The translations under genes were made by a program, and so were the position numbers. The notes beneath the pieces were generated by a model. That model made no database searches. It was not told where the DNA came from and saw only the letters and a program-made list of their open reading frames with translations. Shown piece after piece: positions 54,056 through 63,655 of a stretch of DNA of 64,000 bases; position 1 is the stretch's first letter, and the number at the start of each line of letters is the position of its first letter. Origin of the DNA: Poteriospumella lacustris (lineage: Eukaryota; Sar; Chrysophyceae; Chromulinales; Dinobryaceae); contig SMOI01000088.1 in the NCBI GenBank assembly GCA_008000375.1, forward strand, positions 19,703 through 83,702, read 5' to 3'.

Positions 54056-54460
54056 GAAGGCCGCCCACACCCCTTCGTCTGCAAACGTCAGCAGGCCGCC
54101 CCCTTTGTATATAGTAGTTCCTTATCCACTCACTCAGTCTTCGTAGAAAGACCACGTAGGAAGCAAGCCTTTTGATTTTGATGGGTGGATAAACACGTAA
54201 AGAAACAAATAAGTATTGTCGCTTGCGGTGTCAAGAAAGGAGATAAAAGTTGGTATTGGGGGGGGGGGGTTACTTGGTTGCTTGTGCTTCTGAGGGGAGT
54301 GTTGTGCTTGCAGTGCCGTTCACGGCTGTTGCTAAGCAGGGAAATGGGGGATTGTGTGTATATATATAAAGAAACGATCGACTAGGGAGAGCTCGCGGTA
54401 GAAGTGATTGATATATAAGACACCGAAGATCGCCCGGCGTTGGGTTGATCTTTCCTTCGC
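54056..54460. other. Convergent intergenic region
   Basis: 3' flanks of TRM112 and ZNF598-like genes, with a G12 run (54258-54269) and a GTATATATATAA stretch near 54357. No gene seen. Confidence 0.45.
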
Positions 54461-57400
54461 TTATGCGTCGTCCACTTCATCCTCCTCATCGTCTTCGTCG
54501 TCAAGCAAGGCAAACTGGTTACGCTTTGGTTGCTTGGCCGATGTGGAGGCGGAAGAGGAGGAGGGCTTGTTCGATTTGCTGCTACCGGTGGCGGTATTCC
54601 TGAGCAGACGCAGGGCGGGATCTTCGGTCATCGCCGTGGCGGTGGGGACAATGAATGCCGTCGTCGTGGGCAGCGGTGCTGCCGCCGCCGCCATCGAGGC
54701 ATTGTTGGCTCCTCCGCTGCCTCGCATGGCGGGTGGTACATAGGCTTCCGCGGCGACCGCCGTCACCACCGTGTCACTGGGCGCCAAGGCCGTGGGCTTA
54801 CCGATGCGTTGCCATGGTCCACGTGCCTGTGACGACGACGGACCGATGTCCACCGCACCGACATCCAACGCCTCTAGGTCCAATTCCGTCGGAAAATCGT
54901 TCCCATCGCCGTACAAGAAAGCAGCACCACGGCTGCCCGCGGCTTCTGCTTCTTGTTGTTGCAGGGCCAAGGCGAGCGCGTAATCGTCCGACGTGTCCGG
55001 TGCCGACGAAGTAGTCGTCGATGGGGACGACTCCGCCACCGCAACTTTCTCGACAGAAGCCGACGCTGAGGATGGCACTGCCGCCGCTGCCGCCGCCGCT
55101 GCTGCGGGAGCTGCAGAGGTCGTGGCACTGGTACCGGTGGGTGGACGATATCGTGGAACGGCAGCCGCTGGGGCATCCGCGGAACGACGGCTCGCACGGA
55201 AATCGCGCCAGAAGTCATCTTTCTCCGCGATTTGCTCCCAATCGTCTCCATCCGTCGACGCTGCCGCCACCGCCGCCGCTGCACCAGCAGCAGCAGCAGG
55301 AGCACCAGCAGTGGCCACCGCCGGTTGGACCATGGCTTCCGCTTCGACGATCTCGTAGTCTTGATCGTCGTGGAGGAAGTCATCCCCATCGATCGCTTCA
55401 GCAGCCACCGCGACCACTGGACCACCCATCGTAGTAGTCGTCGCAGCGGCCATTTCATCGTGTCCCGATTGGCTGTTGTTGTCGTCGCTCCAACTGTCGA
55501 TGACGTCTCCGGCCATTTCATCCATCGCATCTTCATCCATCGTATCCATCTGATGCGCATGATTCGCGGCCATCACGGCTTCCGCCAAGGCCGCTTCCGC
55601 CATCGCTTCTTCTTCCGCTTCCGGTGTAGGCAACGGGGCGAAATCGGGATACACCCGGTAGTACGGGAAGATGCCGATCTGCACATCCACCTCACCACCC
55701 GATCCGGTCAACAGGGGCATCGCCACCGACGTTGAATTCTGCACCATCGTCGCATTGGCACTGGCACGGGTTTGTAAATCCCGTAACAATCGTTCCGCCA
55801 TTTGTGCCGTCGGAATATCGCGAAATTTAATCGCCAACGCCGTCGGTCCCGCCGACGCAATGCTCACCAACGAGAAATCTTCATACACATTGTGATCGTC
55901 ATCTCCCACCGCCGCCGCGGCCGCCGACGCGGCATCTACCGATTGTTGATATTCCATCATCAATTCTTGCAACTTCAAAATCACTTCGGCGAAGATCACC
56001 ATCGACGAATTGAAGGCGTACGGCTTCACACTGGCTTGTGTCTTCCGATCGGTCGAACGACCCCACGTCATGATCAATCCTTCATCCAGTTGTAAGTAAA
56101 TCGTCGGGCTGGAGGCGGCAGAGATAGCCGCAGGGTCCTTGCCCACGTACGGCGCGAGTTTATACGGTGAGAAGGTCGTGGTCGCGAGACAGGCGTCGGA
56201 CAAGAGCACCTCGGGTACCGCACTTTGCACGGTTTTCACAACATTGACATAGCGATACGGCTCGGGATCGTACTCGTAGGTATGCAAATGGTAATACTTG
56301 GCGACACAATGCATCATCAATCGATCGGTCGCTTTCATGGGCTTCAACGCCAACGACGACGCCTTGGGGTCGGCCATCAGCGCTTGCAAACGACGCTCGA
56401 CTTTGCACAATTCGTTGTGATTCTTTTTCGCCCACGTGATCATTTCGGGCGGATACAACGGGGCAAATAGAACCGTGGCCGGTAAACGATATTTGGCGAG
56501 GGCTTCCATGATCGGTTGACGATAAGCCTGATGACTGGTGGTGGCCCCGACGACTTCGGTCGTGAGATTGTTTTGTTCTTTCGAGGCAATGCCGAGGGCT
56601 TCGGCGAGTGCGACGTTACGGGCGACACGTTTGTCTTCTTCGAGTTGTTGTTGCTTCCGCTGTTGTTGCTGCAGGGACGCGGTGGACGTGGTCGCTTTGA
56701 TGCGATTCACCAGTGACAACGGGTGAGCGGTCGATGCAGCAGGTTTGGTGGCGTCCTTGGCAGCGGTATTGTGCGTATGCACCACCGCCGCCATCGTCGC
56801 GGTGGTAGGCACGGTCGGTGACGTAGCCGCCTTGGACCCCGATGTCGCCCCACCCAGCGATGGGAACGCATTCGCCGAGGGCACTCGCGCGGGGTTATGC
56901 AATTGATTGCGAACCGCCGCTTGACGATACGCCGCATCGGCCATCGCTTGCATTGCCAAATCACTATCATCCAATCCCATCATACGACCGGCACCACTGA
57001 TCTTACCCGCGACTCGCATATTCGGGGGAATCAACGGCACAAAATCGTCCACCGTGGGAATCACATCTTGGGCAGCGGTACCGGCACGATGAGACGTCGA
57101 ACCACCACGTGGAATACCACCACCGCCGCCGCCATTACGACGACTAGGTGTATCCTGTTGAGAGAAAGGGTTCGCGGAACCCACATCCAAGTCATAATGT
57201 TCCAATCGACGAGCATCTTGTTGATGCTGACGACGATGATGGTGGTAATTCACCTTGTTCACCGCCTGCATATAGCGGGTACAATCCCGTACCGCATGGT
57301 AACTACGTAAATGATCCCGGTACTCTTCGCCCGTACGAAAGGAATAACAGACGTCCGAATCGGACATACTGGGGTCCTCGTCACACAATTGACACATGAA

Positions 57401-58471
57401 ATGATGGCGTTTGTGATGGTCCCGCAAACAACCCAAATCTTGATAATACCGAAACATCATCGATTCATCACACAAATGACAGGTGAAATGCTTTTGTTGC
57501 AAGTGATTGTACAACGCCAATTGATCGAACAGGTGGGTTTTGCAGAATTCACAACGGGGATGACCCGAAGTGAATTTGTGGGGGTTGCCATCGCGAAAGA
57601 AAGCACTCTCGGGATGGTTCGCACTGCCGGCCATATGGTATTGCAATTCCTTTTTCGTCATCAATTCATGTTCATGCATGAACAGAGGTCGATTGTCCAA
57701 ACACAAGGAACACATCGTGACACCGCCATGGGCATTGTTGAGATGATGAAGCAGAGCAGAATGTGAAGGGGCTTCGTAGGTACAATGGACTTCCACACAG
57801 GGGCAGTTGATACGCTTGAAAGACGTCAAGGTAACGTAATGTTCTTTGCAATTCAAGAAGACCATGCGATTGGATGCATCGACTTGCGTTCCAGGCAACG
57901 GGGGTCCATCGAAGAGATCCTCCGCCGAGTCCGTGACACCCAATTCCATGAATCGGATGTCTTCTGGGTATTGACGACAGTCATACACAACGACGACAGG
58001 AAGCTTCGCTTTGCAAATCGCACAATCATCATTCTTCGACTTGAAACGAAGACGGAGACTGCAGACCGAGCAGACGGGATGATTACAGGCGCCCACCGCC
58101 ATAAACGTGACTTCATCAGAGCAAATAGTACAAAATACGCCCGTTCCTACAGGTGCAGGGACTGCTGTAGCAGGAGTAGCAGCTGTCTTGGGAACAAACG
58201 GTGCCGCTCCAGCTGATAATTTCTTGTTGCCACCTTCGCCAGTGGAATCATCTTTGGATTTCTTGGGATAACGTTTACCTCCACCCATGTTTCTCTTGGG
58301 CTTATTCTCAGACGGTGCTGGGTTATTGCTAGGTTGCACTGTTGTTGACAAAGGCTCTTGGGCCGTTTGATTGGTATTCTCGCTTGGAGCGGAACTTGGT
58401 TTCTTTCGTTGCTCTCGCGGACGAGGCTTTTTTGCACGCCCAGGGGCAATTGGCTTCTGGTCTTCCTCCAT
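54461..58471 (-). CDS. ZNF598/Hel2-type E3 ubiquitin ligase
   Basis: Ligase that senses collided ribosomes and ubiquitinates small-subunit proteins. Single exon, 1336 aa; ATG at 58471 opens a Lys/Arg/Pro-rich start. The RING finger at about 114-155 reads Cys-Thr-Ile-Cys, Cys-Asn-His-Pro-Val-Cys, Cys-Ser-Leu-Arg and Cys-Ala-Ile-Cys. A series of C2H2 fingers follows to about residue 390 with the family's ordering (Cys-Thr-Tyr-Glu-Ala, Cys-Ser-Leu-Cys, Cys-Glu-Phe-Cys, Cys-His-Leu-Cys, Cys-Gln-Leu-Cys, then His-Ala-Val-Arg-Asp). The rest is largely disordered with Ala, Gln, Asp and His runs, then a short acidic end. It is longer than the human protein (about 900 residues), mainly from low-complexity inserts. 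Confidence 0.92.
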   Translation of the reverse strand: MEEDQKPIAPGRAKKPRPREQRKKPSSAPSENTNQTAQEPLSTTVQPSNNPAPSENKPKRNMGGGKRYPKKSKDDSTGEGGNKKLSAGAAPFVPKTAATPATAVPAPVGTGVFCTICSDEVTFMAVGACNHPVCSVCSLRLRFKSKNDDCAICKAKLPVVVVYDCRQYPEDIRFMELGVTDSAEDLFDGPPLPGTQVDASNRMVFLNCKEHYVTLTSFKRINCPCVEVHCTYEAPSHSALLHHLNNAHGGVTMCSLCLDNRPLFMHEHELMTKKELQYHMAGSANHPESAFFRDGNPHKFTSGHPRCEFCKTHLFDQLALYNHLQQKHFTCHLCDESMMFRYYQDLGCLRDHHKRHHFMCQLCDEDPSMSDSDVCYSFRTGEEYRDHLRSYHAVRDCTRYMQAVNKVNYHHHRRQHQQDARRLEHYDLDVGSANPFSQQDTPSRRNGGGGGGIPRGGSTSHRAGTAAQDVIPTVDDFVPLIPPNMRVAGKISGAGRMMGLDDSDLAMQAMADAAYRQAAVRNQLHNPARVPSANAFPSLGGATSGSKAATSPTVPTTATMAAVVHTHNTAAKDATKPAASTAHPLSLVNRIKATTSTASLQQQQRKQQQLEEDKRVARNVALAEALGIASKEQNNLTTEVVGATTSHQAYRQPIMEALAKYRLPATVLFAPLYPPEMITWAKKNHNELCKVERRLQALMADPKASSLALKPMKATDRLMMHCVAKYYHLHTYEYDPEPYRYVNVVKTVQSAVPEVLLSDACLATTTFSPYKLAPYVGKDPAAISAASSPTIYLQLDEGLIMTWGRSTDRKTQASVKPYAFNSSMVIFAEVILKLQELMMEYQQSVDAASAAAAAVGDDDHNVYEDFSLVSIASAGPTALAIKFRDIPTAQMAERLLRDLQTRASANATMVQNSTSVAMPLLTGSGGEVDVQIGIFPYYRVYPDFAPLPTPEAEEEAMAEAALAEAVMAANHAHQMDTMDEDAMDEMAGDVIDSWSDDNNSQSGHDEMAAATTTTMGGPVVAVAAEAIDGDDFLHDDQDYEIVEAEAMVQPAVATAGAPAAAAGAAAAVAAASTDGDDWEQIAEKDDFWRDFRASRRSADAPAAAVPRYRPPTGTSATTSAAPAAAAAAAAAVPSSASASVEKVAVAESSPSTTTSSAPDTSDDYALALALQQQEAEAAGSRGAAFLYGDGNDFPTELDLEALDVGAVDIGPSSSQARGPWQRIGKPTALAPSDTVVTAVAAEAYVPPAMRGSGGANNASMAAAAAPLPTTTAFIVPTATAMTEDPALRLLRNTATGSSKSNKPSSSSASTSAKQPKRNQFALLDDEDDEEDEVDDA

Positions 58472-59149
58472 GACAATCGCTCACTTCCAATAACGATCGA
58501 AGAGTCACCTTATTGGACTGACAGGAAAATGACCATCACCGGCATTCCTGTGATTCCTCCCAGTCTCTTTTGAGGCTCTTGCTTCTTCCGCAGTCGCTGC
58601 CATTTTCCCACCAGTCAAGGCGCTCGACGCGCTCCTACCCCGTCTCGTACAATTGTTGCCTCTAATCAATCCACTATAGCTATAGTATACAATACAGGTT
58701 TAGTACATATTGCACTTCAGCACTTCCGAGGGTGAGGGTGCGCGATACAACAAATACCGAATTAACACCTGTACATCTGTGTGCTTTGAAGAAAAGATAC
58801 ATAGTTATTACGTTGTACGTAACATCCATCACTCGTATCAAGATGAACAGCTGACCAACAACACAAGAAAAAGATTGCGTTCGACGCTGCTGCGAATAGA
58901 ATAGGTAACAAATAGTTCAATGCCCACTCAAACAAGGAGCGTGCATTTCGCACATTGAGAAGAAGAAGAAGAAGAAGAAGAAGAAGATGGTGAAGATGAT
59001 GAGAATGGAGGTAATTTGACATACCATTCGAACGTCGGTTGGGGATATAGCGTTGCCGTTAGGGCCGAAGGGAGGACAGGAGAAGAGATGATGAGAAAGG
59101 CTGAAGGTTTTGCAAGGTTAACACACACCCACACACAACCGCATCTTGG
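58472..59149. other. Intergenic region with an AAG repeat
   Basis: Lies between two leftward genes: promoter of the ZNF598-like gene and 3' flank of the exostosin-like gene. An (AAG)n run of about ten units occupies 58957-58987. A CTATAGCTATAGTATAC stretch lies near 58673. No conserved frame. Confidence 0.45.
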
Positions 59150-60682
59150 TTAATTCTTGAGACGTATTCCTTCCCGCGAAAAGACATGTCGGGCACAAGG
59201 AAGCAGACGGTCCAAAACAGATCCCGACAAACCTGTTTCGGATCCATCGATTAGGACCACCTCGTGTCGCTCATAATGGTGACACACTGCCGACCATAAC
59301 ATGGCAAACTTGGGGTCTTTGTCAGGTTTGTATGACGCACTGCGATGAGCTGCTCCATGAATAACTACATCAAACTCTCGACGTTGAATGGACGATAACA
59401 CACCATCCACATCGAGTTCGATGGTCTCCAAGCCATGTTCATCGGGCGATAAGGTATCCAACGCCAGACCATAGGTACTCCCACCGGCATACAACGTACG
59501 TTTGAAAGCTCGGTACGAAGCTTCGTCAAATTGTTGCAAGTTCCGAAGCACGGAGGATCTACGATTGACATTGATCACCACCGACGCTTCTTGACCGAGC
59601 AGTGTCTTCAGCCCGTGCAACAGGGAATCCGTTTGGAAATCACCATGCACATCTTGGCCGTCATGGGTCAAGTAGAGCACACGGGTAATTTGTCCTCGTA
59701 CACGGCCCAGCTGTACTTTGTTTTCCAGGGCCACATTCTGTTGCACTGTTTGTAGAACATAACTCGCCATCGCGGAGGTGGACAGGACATTTTTCGCGTA
59801 TTGTTGAAGGGCCATGACTGTGGCCGAGTATAACTGCTTTTCAAATCTTTCCGATGGATAATCGACGACGGCTTCCGAAATTTCCCAATCACCAAGTCCG
59901 ATGAGCTGTGTTCCCGCCTGAACGGAAAGCGACGGAAAACTGAAGAGCAATGGGTATAGCTTCGTAGGATGCAAAGCCAGCGAGGTGGAAACGCCTCCTG
60001 GGGGTGGTAACATTGATATATCCAAGAAGAGAGGGAGACTGCCACGAGCAATGATTTCATAATGACGGATGTAATCCCATCCACCCTTGCTGCACGTCCA
60101 ACCAAACAACGATCGTTCAATATCGTCGTAAAAGAGCTTCTCTTCGTCCATCGAAAAATACGAACTCAAGTTTCCAGGAACAACACGCGAAAATGCTTTC
60201 GACTTGGGTGGCACATGACTTAAAATCATATCGTCGGGTACACTCAATGAAATGGGAAAGATTTGCACCAACGAATCGACCGGGCGTTGACTGTCCTCAT
60301 CTCGTCTCCGTTGAAGATCCTGTGCGAAGAAAGGAAATTCATGTGCAATAATGCTGTCCTCCCGCAAAGTCTGTGTATGCATTTGAATGGACTTCCGCAA
60401 ATCCGAGTACATGTTCACCACAACTTCAGCTACTTGGTGATGGTTGGGAGATGGAGGGTGCCGCAATGCTTCCTTGAAATAATCGAAATAAGGCTGGTTA
60501 GTGCAAACCACATCTCTCCCAGGAGAAGGATTAAGGGATGAAGAAGTGGAAACCGTTAATCGGCACCACTGATGTTCCCATGTCCAGCCAACATACTTTC
60601 CAGAACTTGCTGAAATGACGTCAATGGCAGCTAGAATCCAGAAGAAAACAACTGTGGTAGATGTGATCATGCCTGCATACAT
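59150..60682 (-). CDS. Exostosin-like/unknown type II membrane glycosyltransferase candidate
   Basis: Single exon, 510 aa from the ATG at 60682 (an upstream TTG is not used). A signal anchor occupies residues of about 5-28 (Thr-Val-Val-Phe-Phe-Trp-Ile-Leu). Two blocks recall a family of hypothetical proteins in algae and bacteria: Lys-Gly-Gly-Trp-Asp-Tyr-Ile-Arg-His-Tyr-Glu-Ile followed by Gly-Ser-Leu-Pro-Leu-Phe-Leu-Asp, which resembles the exostosin acceptor block (His-Tyr-Glu ... Gly-Cys-Ile-Pro), and Val-Leu-Tyr-Leu-Thr-His-Asp-Gly with Asp-Ser-Leu-Leu-His-Gly-Leu-Lys-Thr-Leu-Leu-Gly. The end, with a Val-Val-Ile-His-Gly-Ala strand and Asp-Gly-Ser-Glu, could be a nucleotide-sugar fold. Function is unproven. 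Confidence 0.6.
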   Translation of the reverse strand: MYAGMITSTTVVFFWILAAIDVISASSGKYVGWTWEHQWCRLTVSTSSSLNPSPGRDVVCTNQPYFDYFKEALRHPPSPNHHQVAEVVVNMYSDLRKSIQMHTQTLREDSIIAHEFPFFAQDLQRRRDEDSQRPVDSLVQIFPISLSVPDDMILSHVPPKSKAFSRVVPGNLSSYFSMDEEKLFYDDIERSLFGWTCSKGGWDYIRHYEIIARGSLPLFLDISMLPPPGGVSTSLALHPTKLYPLLFSFPSLSVQAGTQLIGLGDWEISEAVVDYPSERFEKQLYSATVMALQQYAKNVLSTSAMASYVLQTVQQNVALENKVQLGRVRGQITRVLYLTHDGQDVHGDFQTDSLLHGLKTLLGQEASVVINVNRRSSVLRNLQQFDEASYRAFKRTLYAGGSTYGLALDTLSPDEHGLETIELDVDGVLSSIQRREFDVVIHGAAHRSASYKPDKDPKFAMLWSAVCHHYERHEVVLIDGSETGLSGSVLDRLLPCARHVFSREGIRLKN

Positions 60683-61059
60683 GAACGAATACTTTTGCTG
60701 CTGCCCAAACAAAAATAACTCTACAACGGTGTTAACAACAACAGGCTTTCCCCAGTTCTTTCGTTTGTAATACGAAGTTGAATAATGATGGATGGTTTGT
60801 TTATGATTATCACCACGGCATCACACGGTGGCCACTGTCGTCCAAAAATCTATACAACCCAGATTCACCCAGATCATCCATCACCACATCGACACTGGTT
60901 GTAAAGGTTACCTACAGGTCATCGGTGATTGTTCAAGCCATATCACAACAATTCTTGATTTCCGAAAGAGTTTCAAATCGAAAATATATTTAATGTATGG
61001 CAGCGATGACAGAGCATAAGTTATAACTGCTTGAATACATTTATGATTTACAGGTTCTC
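60683..61059. other. Intergenic region
   Basis: Promoter side of the exostosin-like gene and 3' flank of what lies to the right. It is AT-rich with no repeats; a short plus-strand frame (60778-60993) shows no conserved features. Confidence 0.4.
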
Positions 61060-62292
61060 TCATGTGGAGGTCGATACTACCTCTGGTATCGTCGTTGATT
61101 GCAAGGTATCTTGAATCGCAGCGACCGTTAGACTTGTATCCACTTGTGCTTTGGTCAATTGCGTCTGGAAGCCATCGAGATATGCAAGAAATTCTTCGTC
61201 GGTTGAAGAGGCGTAGCCTGACGCTGGTGGAGGGACAGTCTGTACCGTGGGTAGCCCTTCACTGAACGATCGGGACGGGAATATATCAGCACCGGGCATT
61301 CTTGTACTTATTTGTGTTGTATCCAGTACTGATTTCGTTGCAAAGGACAGACCATTCGATCTAGATGCGATGCTGTGGCGAGACTCGTCGGCATCTTTCT
61401 TCTCATCGTCGCTGCTGTGAGGAAAGTCTTGAAACGAGGCACCCAGTATGTGATTTGGGCGATTCTCTTTTGACCTTTCGTACATCCACGTGTCATTCAA
61501 ACCAGCATTTGGTACTGGATCAACAGGTTTGGTCGCCTTGTAACTTTCATTGACAAGAGATGTGTCTCGGAAGGACGACGGTTCAAAAACACTGCGACCT
61601 GGAACTGATGTGAACGACTGGGATGTATGCAAATTCCTTCTAGGACTGGAAGGGGGAGAATACGCTCGACTTGCTACTTGAGAAGCCTTGGCCAACACTC
61701 TCGTAAGTTCCATTCGATGGACTTGTAACATCCGTTGAATCTCCAATTCGTGGCGGGCACGCTCTTCTTTGAGCTGTTGTTCCAACAAATCGATTTTGAT
61801 TTTCTGTTCTTTCACAACCAAATTGAGATTTGATATTTCTCGGCTGAAATGAGCATGATCCATGAGGGAGTAGGGAGGATGTTCGCTATGCATACCGCCT
61901 CTATAGTACTGACTCTTTTCGTTGACATCTTCCATTTTGTGATACAATTCACGCCAGAACATACTCTCGTGAGGACCAAGCAACTCTCTTCCTCGACCCT
62001 TTTGATAGTGAATATGTGATGGGAAGCTAGGCAATGGTCCGTCAGGAGGGAGTTGATGAAAAGGCTCCGTCAATCGCTTGCTGATGACCATATCAAGGAG
62101 AAGCCGAGCGTAGGCATTTCTCGTTTTGCGCCAAACAACGTTGGATCCTGTGAGAACTAACTTTTCTAGCCATTTTTCAACTCGAATCCGCATAGCTTTC
62201 GGCATATTACGGTATTCCTTTTCTATCTCTTGAACCAACTTGAGAAAGGCATTTTCGATGTTGGAGTCTCGGCTGTTATCTGCTTGCAACAT
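61060..62292 (-). CDS. DUF4485 coiled-coil protein (CEP112-like N-terminus)
   Basis: Single exon, 410 aa from the ATG at 62292. Residues of about 10-90 match DUF4485, the N-terminal domain of centrosomal protein CEP112 and relatives: an acidic first helix, Arg-Val-Glu-Lys-Trp-Leu-Glu-Lys-Leu, Arg-Lys-Thr-Arg-Asn-Ala-Tyr-Ala-Arg-Leu-Leu-Leu, then Leu-Thr-Glu-Pro-Phe and Pro-Pro-Asp-Gly-Pro-Leu-Pro. A coiled coil follows (Lys-Ile-Asp-Leu-Leu-Glu-Gln-Gln-Leu-Lys-Glu-Glu-Arg and beyond), then a Ser-rich region with Tyr-Ser-Pro-Pro-Ser-Ser-Pro. It is shorter than CEP112. A centrosomal or basal-body role is inferred from the family. Confidence 0.72.
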   Translation of the reverse strand: MLQADNSRDSNIENAFLKLVQEIEKEYRNMPKAMRIRVEKWLEKLVLTGSNVVWRKTRNAYARLLLDMVISKRLTEPFHQLPPDGPLPSFPSHIHYQKGRGRELLGPHESMFWRELYHKMEDVNEKSQYYRGGMHSEHPPYSLMDHAHFSREISNLNLVVKEQKIKIDLLEQQLKEERARHELEIQRMLQVHRMELTRVLAKASQVASRAYSPPSSPRRNLHTSQSFTSVPGRSVFEPSSFRDTSLVNESYKATKPVDPVPNAGLNDTWMYERSKENRPNHILGASFQDFPHSSDDEKKDADESRHSIASRSNGLSFATKSVLDTTQISTRMPGADIFPSRSFSEGLPTVQTVPPPASGYASSTDEEFLAYLDGFQTQLTKAQVDTSLTVAAIQDTLQSTTIPEVVSTST

Positions 62293-62677
62293 GATCTTTA
62301 CGCTGCTCCGAGGCCAGAATGACAATAACTTTTGACAAAGAAATATTCCCTGACCAATTTTCTATCGATCTCCTGTGCGAAAGTTCTTTGGACTCTGGAC
62401 CATGGAACAACATGGAACAACGACACTCGTCAACATGGAACAACGCTGCTGAGCAAAAATTTGTAACGCCAACGGTCATCTATCAACCGTTTCAGTTTTA
62501 TGCAACCGTTTCGTCGATTTTGGTTGATGTTGATGATGATGGTGGTCGACCATCGAAAATTCTTTGGCGATACGAGATAACAAGTTATAGGCTGTTTATA
62601 TTATCAATATCTCGAGCCAGTAGGAATTCGCAATCGAAGATAAAGATACCAGATTGGTTCTGGATACGATAGAGACC
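62293..62677. promoter_or_regulatory. Divergent intergenic region with CATGGAACAA repeats
   Basis: 385 bp between the DUF4485 gene and the next rightward gene. Three copies of CATGGAACAAC (two adjacent, one 15 bp further) lie at about 62399-62445. Probably a bidirectional promoter. Confidence 0.5.
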
Positions 62678-63332
62678 ATGTCGAAGCCGACATCGACATT
62701 GTCGGCCACCATGATTGGTGTCCGAGATGAAGCCAGCAATCCTGCAAAGGATATTTTCCGGGCTGAGGCCAAAGAAATTGCAAGTTACATCCGAAACATT
62801 CATCATTCGCGAAAGATCAGTCATATTCAAGTCAATTACCCGGATACAGTTGAAAAACTGAGCAAATTGCAGCAGGTTAGAGAAGAATCTACACTACACG
62901 GAACAACTGTTCGACGGGAAATGCCCAGATCAGCAAGCCAAGAATTGGTGAAGCAACAAAAAGAGTACAAACTCAAAGACTTCGAGGAAAGCATGAAGTC
63001 ATACATCCAAAGCGAGCGATTTATCAACATCCGGAAGAAAGAATTCAATCGAGAGACGGGACGAAAGGCCGTGGTCAATCAGGTGAGCCACTGGACACCA
63101 ACCGCCCTTTGTGCACTTTTGAAGCTGTTTTCTAATGCTCGATTGTGATTGTACGTAGGTTATCCAAGGCACCGCTCCCATGCCCAATCACGTTCTCTTC
63201 CCTGTTGGGGCTGCTCATGAGCAAATTCTAGCCATGACGGGTACCTTGAAAGCACCAGATGCCCGCAAGATACCACCTGCGATTCCCAAAATCAAGAAGT
63301 GGAAGGGAGACAACGTTGGCTGGGATGGATGA
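62678..63332 (+). CDS. Small charged protein of unknown function
   Basis: Exons 62678-63082 and 63159-63332 give 192 aa. The ATG is preceded by GAGACC. The protein is helical and basic, rich in Lys, Arg, Glu and Gln, with no leader or membrane span, and ends in a Pro/Lys-rich stretch (Lys-Ile-Pro-Pro-Ala-Ile-Pro-Lys-Ile-Lys-Lys-Trp) and Gly-Trp-Asp-Gly. Head-to-head placement beside the DUF4485 gene might hint at a shared cytoskeletal programme, but that is speculation. Splicing is well supported (CAG|GTGAGC and TACGTAG|GTT). Confidence 0.7.
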
Positions 63333-63655
63333 TCTTCTCGCCCCCCTCACCCCCTGGCGGTGCACCTGTTGTTTGTCGTCACCCTGTTTTCGTTTCGTTT
63401 CGAGTAGTGAAAAAACAATTGATCACCGAAGCGCCCCATCCCATCTCCTCCTCCTGCGTAGATTGTTTCGCTCATTCCCAGCAACCGTTCAATATAAAGT
63501 ATACTTGAAACATTGTATGTGTGTTGTCTTGTTCGTCTATTGTAATATTCAACGGTTTCTCATCTGTAATTTGTAGCTCGTTCTTCAACTGCAACCCTCC
63601 TGTCCTCCCTCCTCCCTCCCCTGCCTTGTCTCTCCATACTTAGTAGAAAACCCGA
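63333..63655. other. Convergent intergenic region
   Basis: 3' flanks of two genes; CT-rich (63595-63630) with AT-rich parts. Nothing else seen. Confidence 0.4.
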
